Assembly (NCBI RefSeq): GCF_048544455.1
Contig: NC_133536.1
Location: 200,511,325-200,575,324 of the forward strand
DNA: 64,000 nucleotides
Reading direction: 5' to 3'
Source of the DNA: Silene latifolia
Lineage: Eukaryota > Streptophyta > Magnoliopsida > Caryophyllales > Caryophyllaceae
Numbering within the stretch: position 1 is the first letter of the stretch; each line of letters starts with the position of its first letter. Below the pieces are notes generated by a model. It saw only the letters and a program-made list of their open reading frames with translations. It did no database searches and was not told where the DNA came from. Below are positions 1 to 10,622 of this stretch, one piece after another. Both the position numbers and the translations under genes were made by a program.

Positions 1-510
1 TTGGACAGTCGTAACTAAATTTTAGTATAACTATATGTTTGCAGCATGCAGGGTTCCTCTTTTCCATTGAATTGTTTATACTTGTTATAATAACACAAAA
101 AGACTTCTTGCTGAAACATACTTTCAGCGGCGAGCTTAGATTCTCCGTATATTTTATTATTCAGTGTGGGCCATCGCCACTGCTAGACAACCACCTCTAA
201 ATCCTTGTACTCCACTATACCGTGTATGAGTCATTTACCAAGAATTCTAGTTGAAAAAACCAGCTACTATACAAATTTATTCCTTTTACATCTTTAAGTA
301 AAGTCAGACTCTGTATTGCATAACGCAAATTCTACTCAAATATTGAATTTGGTTTATTATTGAAAGAGATAGATTATATATATGCGCATACGATTAAAAG
401 TCATTTACTTATAATTAAATTAAATAGAACATTACGGAGTATTGAAAATAACTTGTAGTAGTCATTTATACGACTTACGATAATTTTTGCACTAAGTAGA
501 TTATATATCC
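1..510. other. AT-rich intergenic DNA, nothing recognised
   Basis: No coding frame, RNA gene or clear repeat boundary is visible. The sequence is AT-rich with short homopolymer runs. Confidence 0.6.
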
Positions 511-849
511 GAGGTACTACCACCAGTTGTATAATTTTTGAACATTATAATAAAAATTTTGAGTTTTATTTTAAAAATTATGAGTTTTATTATAAAGTTT
601 TTGAGTTCAATCACTTAAATCATTTAAACATTAAGCTCAAAAAATTACAATAAAACTCAAAAACATTATATACAAGCTTAGTTAAATTTGAATTTTGACG
701 GGAAAAAAAAATAAAATCTAACTTATAAACTTTAATAAACTCGGAAAAAATGCACATATGCTTAAAAACAAATAAAATTTGAGGTAATAAGTTCAGAAAA
801 AAAAAATCATATATGTTCAAAAAAAAAAAAAAATATGATGTAGTACCTC
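511..849. mobile_element. Putative small terminal-inverted-repeat element
   Basis: The stretch is bounded by gaggtacta at the left and tagtacctc at the right. The inverted match extends imperfectly outward as atatatc/gaatatat. The interior is almost pure A/T with repeated gagttttatt and its complement. No target duplication is certain. The motif CCACCAGTTGTAT near its left end recurs near 46257, with a related sequence near 58270, so it belongs to a dispersed family. It may be a MITE; the superfamily is unknown. Confidence 0.35.
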
Positions 850-1293
850 GAATATATGTTCCTTTTTCTCTAATTTTTGTATTTATTTTAATGATATTGC
901 TTCACACTTTCCAAATCGTTTATTACCATATATATAATCAAGTTTATTTCATACAATGACACTTGTATTTGTCATCTTATTTGCCAATATAGCATACTTT
1001 AACTTAAAAAGTTCTAATCGCTCTCATAATTATTCAGGCTTATTGTTGTCAAAAAAAAAAATTTTAAAAAAAATATAAATAATTATTTAGGCAAAGTGAG
1101 AGAAATGCATGCCGGCAAAAAATTCAAATAGATCGGCTAACTAATCCGAGCCTTTTCAATTAATCACACAAGGCATTGAAACAATGTGACATGGTCAATA
1201 CTTTGAAGCACGGCATCTGCCGATCTTACTTTTTCATTATTGTTTGGATGTTATCCACTAATGAAAGATTAAATTGTATAATTAATTAATTAG
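850..1293. other. AT-rich intergenic DNA, nothing recognised
   Basis: No gene or bounded repeat is visible apart from poly-A/T runs. Confidence 0.5.
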
Positions 1294-1464
1294 TCTCACT
1301 TTAGACAGTATGCCCGTCTAAAGTGTAGACGGGTCAAATATGTCACCACTTACATAGTAAGACAAAGTGCTGACATCCTATTCGTTGTTTGTCTTATTAT
1401 GAAAGTGGTGTGATATTTAACCTCGTCTATAACTTTAGACGGATAGTGTCTGTCTAAAGTGAGA
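1294..1464. mobile_element. MITE with 14-bp perfect terminal inverted repeats
   Basis: The left end TCTCACTTTAGACA (1294-1307) is the exact reverse complement of TGTCTAAAGTGAGA (1451-1464). Inner copies of GTCTAAAGT and ACTTTAGAC reinforce the fold. The element is 171 bp and non-coding. The flanks do not show an unambiguous target duplication, so the superfamily is left open. Confidence 0.6.
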
Positions 1465-1637
1465 TTTTTTGATAATCAATGCTCCGTTCGCTTCGTCATT
1501 TATTTATCTTTAATTTTGACACAATTATTAAGGTAATGAGAGGTAATCACTTGTGATTAGTGTTGAATGACAAATTGATCATGATAGGTATGGATGATCA
1601 AATCATACCTAAAAAACACTCCCAATATAAAAAGGTA

Positions 1638-1718
1638 CTCCAGTGATATATTTACACTTCTTTTATTTTGTGAGGGGGAAATAAAGGAAGTGTAAACATA
1701 CCACTGAAACAGAGGGAG
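1638..1718. mobile_element. Stowaway-like MITE (TA target duplication)
   Basis: The 81-bp element begins ctccagtg and ends cagagggag, with the long inverted match tttacacttc/gaagtgtaaa inside. TA dinucleotides flank it at 1636-1637 and 1719-1720. A gagggag-TA end with an almost wholly palindromic body is typical of Stowaway (Tc1/mariner-derived) MITEs. Confidence 0.6.
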
Positions 1719-1968
1719 TAGTAAACAAATGATTTACACCCCCAAATAAAAAGGGTAAAGAAATGACCCAGACAAAGAGAGTAATAAACAAAAATAGAAA
1801 AAAAAAATGGAATATATGACATACTGAAACAAAAATTTAAGAGATACTCCTATACAAACAAAAGGCCTTACAAAATCGCGCTAGATAAAAGAGATAGAAC
1901 TCATGACCTGAATTTAAATAACCAAACTAAGATGAAATTTGTCAGCAATTACAAACAAATTTTTATTG

Positions 1969-2507
1969 GAAAATTCACGTGGTACCCTTAAACTTTACCA
2001 CTTTGCACATGGTACCCAATATTTTAAGTTTGTGTTCATAATACCCCCATGTTTGATTTTTATGCACAACATGCCTTTTTTGTCGCTATAAAAAAATTCA
2101 AATGAGTATAACTCCTAGACCGAAATTCAGATTCGGCAAAATCTTTTTTCTAAAATGATTACTTCGCCATACTATACGATTTGAGGAAAAAAAATTGCCG
2201 ACCGACATTTTATACGGTTTTTTCTTATCGAAAATCTCAAATCAACCATATCTTCGATTTTAAATTTTCGAATGACCATTTTCGTTTTATCAATATGTAG
2301 ATCTCGAAGAGGTCATCAATTTGGAAAAAAAATTAGTCAATTCCGATTTCTGGTTTATGATTTATGCTCAATTGAAAATTTTAAGAACGATAAAAAGGGC
2401 ACGTTGTGCTTTAAAATCAAATCTCAAGGATATCACGTGCACAAACTTAAAAAGTTGGGTACCACATGAAAAATGACAAAGTTCGAGGGTACCACGTGAA
2501 TTTTCCG
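1969..2507. mobile_element. Non-autonomous TIR element, GGTACC family, 9-11 bp TSD
   Basis: The left end reads GAAAATTCACGTGGTACC and the right end is its inverted counterpart. The inverted match continues through a second GGTACC block and AAGTTTGTG/CACAAACTT. The sequence aatttttattg flanks both sides (1958-1968 and 2508-2518). A 9-11 bp duplication with long TIRs suggests a Mutator-like MITE. Relatives with the same TIR theme are at 37798-38209 and 62553-62965. It has no coding capacity. Confidence 0.6.
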
Positions 2508-2589
2508 AATTTTTATTGTCCCTTTTTCTAATTTTGGATGGGAGGAGGGAGTGGAAGAAAGGTTGTTAGGGGATAATATAAAGGTTAAT

Positions 2590-2802
2590 TATCCGTCTCA
2601 GTTAATTATTACCCTTTGGTTTTGACATAAAGAACAAGGAAAAAGGAGGGGGTCAATTACTAAAATGACAAGTGGAATAAATTGAGTGCGAATGATCAAA
2701 TTTCTCATCAAATTCATTCTTAAAATAAAAAGGACAACAATTGACTCAAATACCCAAAAATAAAAATAAAAGGACACAAATGACCGGGACAGAGGCGAGT
2801 AT
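2590..2802. mobile_element. Probable Stowaway-like MITE remnant
   Basis: The left end tccgtctcagttaatta and the right end gaccgggacagaggcgagta are imperfect inverse matches of the usual Stowaway end. The interior is AT-rich and non-coding. Boundaries are approximate and the TA duplication is not certain. Confidence 0.35.
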
Positions 2803-2903
2803 AACAAAACATACCAAATTAGAGATTTAATGTAAAATGGAAGTGACTTTGAAATCCAACTGGATGCTCCCCAAGACTGTTCTACAGAAGCAACAATTTG
2901 AGA

Positions 2904-2921
2904 TATGAATAAGAAAACATT
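2904..2921. repeat. SINE target-site duplication, left copy
   Basis: The 18-base sequence TATGAATAAGAAAACATT is repeated exactly at 3098-3115, on the other side of the SINE. Confidence 0.85.
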
Positions 2922-3097
2922 TTTTTGGTCTAAACCATCCGGTAATCCGAACCACATTGGACCGACTAATCCGGATTTCGGGGCGTGTCCAAGGATTACG
3001 GTATTTAAACCCCTCCCAATTGCAGTTGTGGGGGATCGATCCGCAGACCTCCCTACCAAGCGCAGCCCTATTTATCACTGCGCCAACCAACGATTGG
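2922..3097 (-). mobile_element. tRNA-derived SINE, full-length
   Basis: Read on the minus strand, the element starts near 3097 and ends in an A-run at about 2922. Its head has an A-box-like TTGGCGCAGTGATAAATAG and, some 35 bases on, a B-box-like GGATCGATCCC. This is the internal Pol III promoter arrangement of tRNA-derived SINEs. The body carries CCGGATTAGTCGG and the tail GGTTTAGACC, then A. An exact 18-bp target duplication flanks it, so it inserted recently by LINE-type target-primed reverse transcription. It lies just 3' of the F-box gene, in the same orientation. The B-box departs from consensus at one or two bases, so current transcription is uncertain. Confidence 0.85.
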
Positions 3098-3115
3098 TAT
3101 GAATAAGAAAACATT
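3098..3115. repeat. SINE target-site duplication, right copy
   Basis: Exact second copy of the 18-bp sequence at 2904-2921. Confidence 0.85.
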
Positions 3116-3194
3116 GATCAAGGTAATTTCAGTCGTATTACGTCTCAGCTACTCATCCTCTTCAGGGCTGCAACATTGTTTAACGCAAACGCAT

Positions 3195-4744
3195 TTAGCC
3201 AAAAGTTAAGTTGAGATATGAAAAGCACTGATGAATCAAATCATATTCATACCTTATATTTATCATGTCATCTGATCCTGATTTCTCTGCTTCACTGTCG
3301 CTCTCGTCACTTGTTGTATTTTCATCTCCGTTTACAATACTGATTTTACATTGATCTGAGGCTCTGGGAACGCCCAATAATGACTTTATCACTTGATTCT
3401 CTAATTTAGAATCAATCCAACATCGCAAATGAATTTTCAACTCTTTGAGCGCCTTGCAGTTGCTCAAGAAGAACTCTATCATGGAAATACCTTCTTCAAC
3501 ATCGTCCAAGCAATGACACTCGATTTCTTCCAAAGATAACGCCTTGTTCTTGGGTAAAGTATTAGGCCAGTCGTACATCAACTACGAAATTCACATGTAA
3601 ACCAAGTCAAAAGAATAGTGAACAAATGCTTCTTAGCAGCATTACAAGCAAATGATTACCTTTTGTATGCTTAAATGTGTAAGATGTGGGGAGTTTTCGA
3701 GGATTTCAAGTATAATTGGCCAGGGACTAAATGCTACTTCTAGAACTGCTAAATTCTCAAATGTCGGCAGCTTGCCGACAACATTACTACCCTGCAGTTT
3801 GAAGCAAACAATGTTACAGATCAGAATAATTCCAAAAAGCACCAGAGTCTTTATGAAGCGGAACTTCTGAAGTAAATTAACCCATCTGACAGTCGAACAC
3901 CAAACCTCAACCCTAGCTTGAACCAGAGAAGGAAAATCATCAACCAATGATTGTTTCATACCAATTGATAGGTGGAGGGATTCGAGATTGGGTGTTTTAA
4001 TTATGACTTTTTTTTTTCTATTCTCACGGGATACCAAGCTTAATGTCTTGAGAGAAGTTGATTCGACAGAGAGCTTATCAAAGCCTGTGCAACGATCAAT
4101 GTTCAACTCCTCAAGGATAGGGCAGTTATTTAAGATGGTAGTCAAAGGATCCTCTGTCTGTTCAGGCTGTGCATCATCATCAAACCTCACTTCCTCTAGA
4201 GAAAGGATCCTCAGACGTGGAAGATGGACAAAACATGATAAATTATCAAAGTAAAGCCTTTCTAACTTTAGTACTACAAGCTCTTCCTTAGCCAGTATTT
4301 GTTTTGCTGGTAATCCGATAATTAGAGGACCTTTATTATGTAGATAAGTTCCTTTACACTTCGCCTTGCTATAACACGAAGCCATTCAAAGGCATTATTG
4401 GGAAGAAGGCAATCATAGGCCTCAAAGCGCACACGTTCTAGGCAAGGGGCTTCATGAAGTAATAAGACCCGGTTCATGAAATTCCTAAAACAGACTAAAT
4501 AATCTTTGTGGAAGGTCCCATCCGAGTTTGTGGATGGTAAATCAGTGAAGTCAAGAACAGGAACATTTAACCATTTATACTTCCATCGCTTTGACAGTAC
4601 ACAAGTAGCTACGGCACATTTTGTTGAGAGGAACCCCAAAATATGACAGACAAGGTTGATAGGTAATTCAGTTATCCGGTCCAAAGTTTCCGAGTTATCA
4701 CTGTCAATTAGATTAGAGGATTTCAAATGCTCTGATTGTGCCAT
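3195..4744 (-). pseudogene. F-box/LRR/FBD-domain protein gene, frameshifted
   Basis: The gene reads leftward from ATG at 4744. Residues about 21-57 form an F-box (DRITELPINLVCHILGFLS, then CVLSKRWKYKW), the Skp1-binding part of SCF ubiquitin ligases. Leucine-rich segments follow (LVVLKLERLYFDN, LRILSLEEVRFDD, CPILEELNIDRC). After a 78-bp intron (GT at 3659, AG at 3582, phase 0) comes an FBD-type C-terminus (LSLEEIECHCLDD, ALKELKIHLRCW). The frame changes near 4330-4345, where one frame ends and the LRR frame takes over. No intron-like sequence lies there, so a small indel has broken the gene unless the assembly is wrong. The acidic end (DESDSEAEKSGSDD) may be followed by another intron, because AAG|GTATGA occurs there. 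Plants have hundreds of such genes and many are decaying. The substrate is unknown. Confidence 0.75.
3582..3659 (-). other. Intron of the F-box gene
   Basis: Canonical donor CAAAAG|GTAATC and acceptor TTTCGTAG, length 78 bp, phase 0. It joins the LRR part to the FBD-like part. Confidence 0.75.
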
Positions 4745-5420
4745 ATCTCTGCATAGATGTCACACTTTTCAGGAAATATAATAATCAAAGGATTAACAAT
4801 TTAACACCGGGAACTTACATGAAATATTTCAGTAGGGCATTGTTTACCTAAGCCACAATGAATCTCATGATATACTGAAAACATCCATCATAGCCCACAT
4901 AGCAATCAATTAAGGTTATATATCCAATTGCCTTAAGAGGCCATGACTAATGAGCAACCTTTTACATGAACTACGATTTTTGAAACTTTAAAACGATGGA
5001 TATCGAAAGAGGGTGTGAATATCAATTCGTTTTGACAGTCCGAAACTACCGAATCTGTGACTGTTTCATTGAAATCTCTTTTGTGCTCAGTTGTCTATAG
5101 CTCCTTGATAAAATTCATAATAGTGATTCCAAGAATCCTTGTATATTAATATATACCGAGTGATCTAACAAATGTATGTACATGATATAAGTCATACAAA
5201 TCTATCAAACACATAACCGTTACATACATGTAAAATATCAGACTGTTTCATTGAAATCTTATTTATCCCCCGAGGAGCAAATGACTTGCATCATAAAATA
5301 GCCAATTCCGATACTTGAACATACATTAAGAATCACTCCGTATATCAGATGAGTAATGTAGGCTGGTTCGTCTACATTGAAGCCACTGGAGACATTAATT
5401 AAGGAAGTTGTAGATAAGGA
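4745..5420. other. Intergenic DNA between F-box gene and LINE region
   Basis: No gene is visible. GACTGTTTCATTGAAATCT occurs twice (about 5060 and 5242). The stretch 5293-5323 is repeated exactly at 36018-36048, beyond the far end of the LINE nest. Confidence 0.5.
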
Positions 5421-5756
5421 ATGTCCTCTGATTGGAAGGGGGAAAGCTGCCACAAGGGGAAAGGGAAGATGTTTGATATCCCAGTAGTTGGTTCAATTTC
5501 CAGGCTTATTGGCGAAGTTTCTTCAGGGAATATTTCAGATGGCTTCATGGGACTAGCTGATGCATATCATGTGTCTGATTTGCAAATCAGTCATAAGGAG
5601 GAAATTGGTAATGCCAGAAAAAGGAAGTGCTGCACTGATGTGGTGGAATATATTGTGCCTGAGATAGCAAAAGAGTCTTTGGAAAATGCTAAGGAATATT
5701 TGAGGCAACTGGCTAAGAGGAGCTGTAATGGTGAGGGCATTCTTGGGGGGTGCTGA
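5421..5756 (+). CDS. Unrecognised 111-aa frame, possibly LINE ORF1 remnant
   Basis: An open frame runs from ATG 5421 to a TGA at 5754. It encodes a basic, lysine-rich protein (KGKGKM, NARKRKC) with no domain I can name. It lies directly upstream of the LINE ORF2 region on the same strand, separated by the Helitron-like insert. Just before ORF2 (about 6805-6957) another short acidic frame ends (VIMIDSSDSSSF...). Together these could be the 3' part of the LINE's ORF1, the gag-like RNA-binding protein. No zinc knuckle or RRM is visible, so this rests on position and strand. It could also be an unrelated spurious frame. Confidence 0.35.
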   Translation: MSSDWKGESCHKGKGKMFDIPVVGSISRLIGEVSSGNISDGFMGLADAYHVSDLQISHKEEIGNARKRKCCTDVVEYIVPEIAKESLENAKEYLRQLAKRSCNGEGILGGC

Positions 5757-5786
5757 GCAGAAGAGGGGCTGCGGCTTTAGGGTAAA

Positions 5787-6798
5787 CTAGTATTGGTGCC
5801 CGGCTTCGCCCGGGGCCCGGGCTACCTCTACCTACCATTAAATTGTTTTTTCATTAAATAAAATTACTTAAAGTTGTTTAACCCATAAATTTATCATGAA
5901 TATATTTTTCTATGACATATTCTAAAATTACGATGAAATAAATTTTGAGACAAATTCAATACTCCCGCTATTAATATTTTACTCTTATTAATGAAACAAT
6001 AGTAATAACATTTCACTACTTGCCCGTAATCATTGTTACTTTCACTACTCCTACCATAACTATTGTTACTATCACTAATGCCGCATTAATATGATAATTT
6101 CACTACTCCCGCCGTAATTATTGTTACTTTCACTATTGTTGCATTAATATTGGTTATTTTACTACTCCCGTTGTTGTTTCTACCACTTTCACTAATCTCA
6201 CTGATAATGTTGTTACTTTACTATTCAAATGAGTGATTACTATCATATTAGTGACGAAGTTACTTTTACTACTTAGCCATGCAATTTTAAGAGGATTATT
6301 TATTTATATAAATATATTACATATATGCGTTAAATTTAATTCGAAAGAATTATGCAATATTATATATTATGGAATCTAACTTGAATTATTTATAACCTAC
6401 TTCTATTATATTTTTTTATGTTAAATAATCAATACATCCAATAAACTATAAAGTTTAATAAAATTGCATAAATTTTAAATTTAATTTATAATTTTATGAT
6501 GATAATAGTTAATACCATAAGTGTGCATGTTTATACTAATTAATTATTTTATTTTAAGGAAATTGACCATCTTAATTAATTATTTTATTTTAAGGAAATT
6601 GACCATATTTTAGTCTCTTACTAATGTTTAGGAAAATTACCAAACTTTTATATAATTTAATTTTAACCCAAACTATATAATATTTGCATTGAGATCCCTT
6701 AATCGGGTCCATCACACGGTGCTAGTGATTTAAAACTATATAGTATAATTAATTTGTATAACTTTCTTTAATTACATTGAAGTCCCTTGGTTTCTGGA
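5787..6798 (-). mobile_element. Helitron-like insertion inside the LINE
   Basis: On the minus strand the element ends with a 5-bp GC hairpin (CCCGG-GCGAAG-CCGGG, 5799-5814), eight spacer bases, then CTAG (5787-5790), followed by T. Hairpin, short spacer, CTRR and a flanking T are the hallmarks of a Helitron 3' terminus. The 5' end is less certain; the best candidate is a TC start at 6798 after A. The interior is non-coding, with a degenerate TTGTTACTTTCACTACT repeat (about 5960-6260) and a 36-bp tandem duplication (about 6535-6605). It separates LINE-like sequence on both sides. Confidence 0.5.
6535..6605. repeat. 36-bp tandem duplication
   Basis: The unit containing TTATTTTAAGGAAATTGACC occurs twice back to back inside the Helitron-like insert. 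Confidence 0.7.
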
Positions 6799-6942
6799 TT
6801 TAATATATAGTATTGATGTGCAAGATGTGATTATGATTGATTCAAGTGATTCATCATCTTTTTCCGTCAATGGAGTTGCCACTGATGGTGACACTGTTCC
6901 TGATGGCTTTGCGGAGGTTGGGCCCTCACAACCTCCTCACTC

Positions 6943-9900
6943 AACACGATTGGCCTAATCTGGAAATGTAGGGGCCTAAATAACACGCTCTCTCCTACAA
7001 TTCCGAAGATAAGAGCGTTATTAGGTAGTAAGCACTATGATTTTCTGTTTTTAATTGAGACCAAATGTAATACTAGTAATGTATTCCCTATGTTTAGAAC
7101 GCTAGGTTTTGTGAAACATTTTGGGGTTGATGCGGTAGGGGCATCGGGTGGACTATGGGTAGGATGGAGAAAGGAGGCTAGCTAGAATGAGCCTCGTAAT
7201 GGCATGTAAGAATTTTATCATCCTTTTGGTCGAGATATATAATGGTCTCTTTTGGTACCTTGTGCTTTTCTATGGTGAACCGGATGTGTCCAATCGTCCA
7301 CCCGTTCTAAGGGAGTTAGAAAAGTGGATGGAGACATGTACTTACCCTTTTCTTATTATGGGTGATTTCAATCAAGTAGATTGTGTATGTGATAAATTAA
7401 GTAGTAACCAGTGACCCATTGGAGGAGCATATGGTTTTAATCTTTGGAAGTTACGGAATGAGTTGATTAATATTCCTTTCAAGGGTCCCAGATTCACATG
7501 GTGCAATAACCGAAAGGGTGATAAAAGGGTGTGTGAGCGGATTGATAAGGCGATGGGATCAAAGGACTGGCTAACTTTCTTCCCAAATACGGGTACTAAA
7601 CACTACCCTATTCAACCGTCTGATCATGCTCCGATTGAGGTGGACTTACAGCTCACCCGGAATGCTCGGAAAAAACCGTATAAGCTGGATGCTTGGGCAC
7701 TTGATTATGGGGATTGTTTACAAGGTATTCGAATGGCTTGGATGCCTAGTGTTGCTGGATCCCCGTCTTACAAGGTAGCTCGCAAACTGGCACGGGTTAG
7801 GTCTAGTGTGAAGAAATGGGCTTTGGATAAAAAGGGGGAATGGGGGAGAAAATAGGAGGATTTTGACTTAAAGTTGGAAGAAGGGATAAATACTGCGATT
7901 ACGGGAGGTGGGGATGAAGAGTACTCAAAGGTAAATGATGAAGTTAAGGAGTTTGCAAGTGTTGCATCAATTTTTTGGAAACAACGCGCCAAGGTGAAAT
8001 GGATGGTTGATGGTGATTCTTGTACGAAGTTTTTCTTCAATTGGGTAAAAGGTAGGGCCGGCAGAAATTATATCCATGGTATTAAAGGTACGAATGGTGA
8101 GTGGATTTATGACCCAAATCTAGTTAGTACGGAACTCCAAACGATGTTCAAGATTCTTTATGAAGCTAATGATCCTAACTATGAGGGTTCTGGACCAAGG
8201 CTTGAATCAGCGTTCAAAAGTATTCTCGCATCGGTAACTAAGAAGGTCTTACCTGATCATTTTGAGATTCTTAAGAAACCATTCACGGCAAAAGAGGTAT
8301 GTTGTGCTGTTTTTCAAATGGGGGCGTTTAAGTCACCTGGGCCAGATGGTATTCCTGCTTGTTTCTTTCAAAAATGTTGGCCCCTAGTGAAGAATGATGT
8401 TACTAAGGCTGCTTTATCCATCCTTAATTCGGGTCGAGTCTTAAGAGAATTCAACAGAACTTTTATCATTCTGATACCTAAAACGGATAACCCGGAGGGG
8501 ATCTCGGATTATAGACTAGCTTATGTAATGTATTCATGCGCATTGTTTCCAAATGTATTACAAATCGGGTTACTAAGGTGATGGGGTCCCTTGTGAGTGA
8601 ATCTCAAAATATCTTTATATTGGGACGATTTATAAGTGATAATATTTTGCTAGCACATGAAGCCATTCATAATATTACTAATGATAAAAGGGGAAACATG
8701 GTCGATGTGTTTTCAAAGCAGATATGAGTAAAACTTATGACAGAATCAAGTGGGATTTTCTGGAGGCAGTTCTTTGTAAATTTGGTTTTTCTGATAATCT
8801 AGTGAAACTCATTATGAACTGCGTTTCTTCAGTTAGTTATGAGGTGCTTTTTAATGGAGCACCTCTACCTCGTTTCCAGCCAAGTTGTGGCCTTCGACAG
8901 GGTGATCCAGTGTCTCCATTTCTCTTTATTCTATGTATGGAAGTTTTAGGAAGTCTTATGGAGCAGGCAAGAGATTCAGGAATGATTAAGGGGATTGTCT
9001 TGTGTCAAGGAGAGGATCCAATTACTCACCTCTTCTTTGCTGATGACTCGGTTTTCTTTTTTGATGATAAAGGCGGTTCTGCCACTCATCTTAAAAGGAT
9101 TATTGATTCATATTGTGAAGCGTCAGGACAAAGATTGAATCATGACAAGTCGGGCATCCTCTTCAGTCCAAGTACAACATTGGCTAAAGCCCAACAAACG
9201 ATGCGAACCTTAAGTGTAAGAAATACCAAAGGCATTGGTAAATACCTGGGAATTCCCGCGGAGTTCCAAGCGTCGAAACAAGGGATCTTTAAATATCTTG
9301 TTGAGTATGTGACGAAACGCATATCCTCGTGAAATGGGATCTTGTTATCACGAGCGGGTAGACTTACCCTCATTAATTCAGTCCTATCCAATCTCTCCAA
9401 TTATTTTCTATCGATGTTCAAAATTCCGGTAAGTGTGGCAATGAAGATTAATTCGTTATTATCACATTTTTGGTGGACTGGGTGTGAAGTCGGCAACAAT
9501 ATTCACTGGTGTAGTAAGAATTTTCTAAGTATCCCAAAGAGCTCGGGAGGTTTGGGAATTCGAAATGTTGAGTGCCTTAATAAGGCTCTGTTAGCCAAAC
9601 ATGGCTGGCGACTGGTATCTGGTCAACTCATTGTTTAGTAGAATCTTCCGTAAAAAGTTGTTCGGGGAAACTACCTTTTCGGATGGCATGTCTCCAAAAT
9701 TCAGGACGGGCAAATCATGGGGGACAAGAAGCATCTTCTATGGTTTAGAGCTGATAATGGAGAGGATAGGATGGAAGCCAGGTTTAGGGTCTACCTTGAA
9801 TATTTGGAACTCCAATTGGGTGAATGGTAAAAGACCTGAGCCAAGAGACTGCTTACTGGATTCGAACTTTATTCATCTGGGGGAACTAAGAGTTAGTAAT

Positions 9901-10284
9901 CTCTGGCTTTCTGATCATACATGGAATGTTCCCATGGTAAAGTTTCTGTTCCAGGAGAACTATGTTGCTCGCATTCTGGCAATGCCACGCTGTCCATCAA
10001 GGAAAAAAGATGAGATGTTCTGGCCGTACACAAAGGATGTGGAATATTCCATTAAGAGTAGGTATGACATAGTGTTTCAGGAGTTCCTCAAGAAGAAGGG
10101 ATCTGCTAAAGATAAGACAAGGATAAATGAGAAGGGGAAAGATTTCTGCAAATCACGTTTATGGAACTTACCAGGACCAAGCATATGAAAGATTCTCCTT
10201 TGGAAGATTATTACGAATACTCTCCCTGTGGGTAAGGAATTTGAAAAACGACAGATTGGAGGAGAACTTCGAGTGTAGAATGTG
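6943..10284 (+). pseudogene. LINE ORF2, 5' part: endonuclease and reverse transcriptase
   Basis: The frame around 6961 reads IWKCRGLNN, the usual start of a plant LINE apurinic-type endonuclease, followed by FLIETK. After a stop at 7183-7185 come the endonuclease motifs MGDFNQVD (about 7360-7383) and PSDHAPIEVD (about 7618-7648). Reverse transcriptase follows: FKSPGPDGIPACFF, then GLRQGDPVSPFLF (about 8890-8925), and the catalytic FADDSVFF (about 9037-9060). The C-terminal connection domain (SRAGRLTLINSVLSNL, FWW) follows. Multiple stops and frame changes (about 7183, 7412, 7853, 8580-8725, 9330, 9636, 10186) make it a pseudogene. The product would nick target DNA and prime reverse transcription there. 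Confidence 0.8.
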
Positions 10285-10289
10285 CATCC
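10285..10289. repeat. Copia target-site duplication, left (catcc)
   Basis: The five bases catcc precede the left LTR and are repeated at 34467-34471 after the right LTR. Confidence 0.85.
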
Positions 10290-10523
10290 TATTAACGATA
10301 TATCCATATCTCTCGTATCTTCCTCGAAGATCCACATTGAGCCGTCTACAGCAACAAATCAGCCAAGCAAATAATGTATAATATAGTTTCCATATTTTGT
10401 GAATAATATCTTTCTTGTACAAAGAGTTATCTAACCTAGGTCTTTGATTGTATATATATACCAACCTCATTGTACATTCAATTCATTCAATACAATTACA
10501 TTCATACAACCTCTAGTCTTATA
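10290..10523 (+). repeat. Copia 5' LTR (234 bp)
   Basis: It begins TATTAACGATATATCC and ends TCTAGTCTTATA, directly followed by the primer site. It matches the right LTR (34233-34466) with only two differences seen by eye (tctcg/tcccg and cagcc/caacc), so the insertion is young. The ends are TA...TA rather than TG...CA. A TATATATA stretch near 10452 may be the promoter. Confidence 0.9.
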
Positions 10524-10535
10524 TGGTATCAGAGC
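10524..10535 (+). other. Copia primer binding site
   Basis: TGGTATCAGAGC lies directly behind the left LTR. It is the standard Copia site complementary to the 3' end of initiator tRNA-Met. Confidence 0.9.
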
Positions 10536-10622
10536 TCAAATCGATCCATCAAAAAACACCTCCAACCCCGCCGTTCAACCTTCAAACGCCACACCAAAAT
10601 CCAATTCAAACCCACTGCCACC

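Noticed and set aside
2922-3097. A functional tRNA gene
   Set aside because: Only tRNA-like A and B boxes are present. The acceptor stem and anticodon arm do not fold, and the A tail plus TSD show it is a SINE.
2598-3114. Overlapping frames on both strands (up to 153 codons)
   Set aside because: They run through the SINE and MITE sequence and show no protein character; the SINE explains the region.
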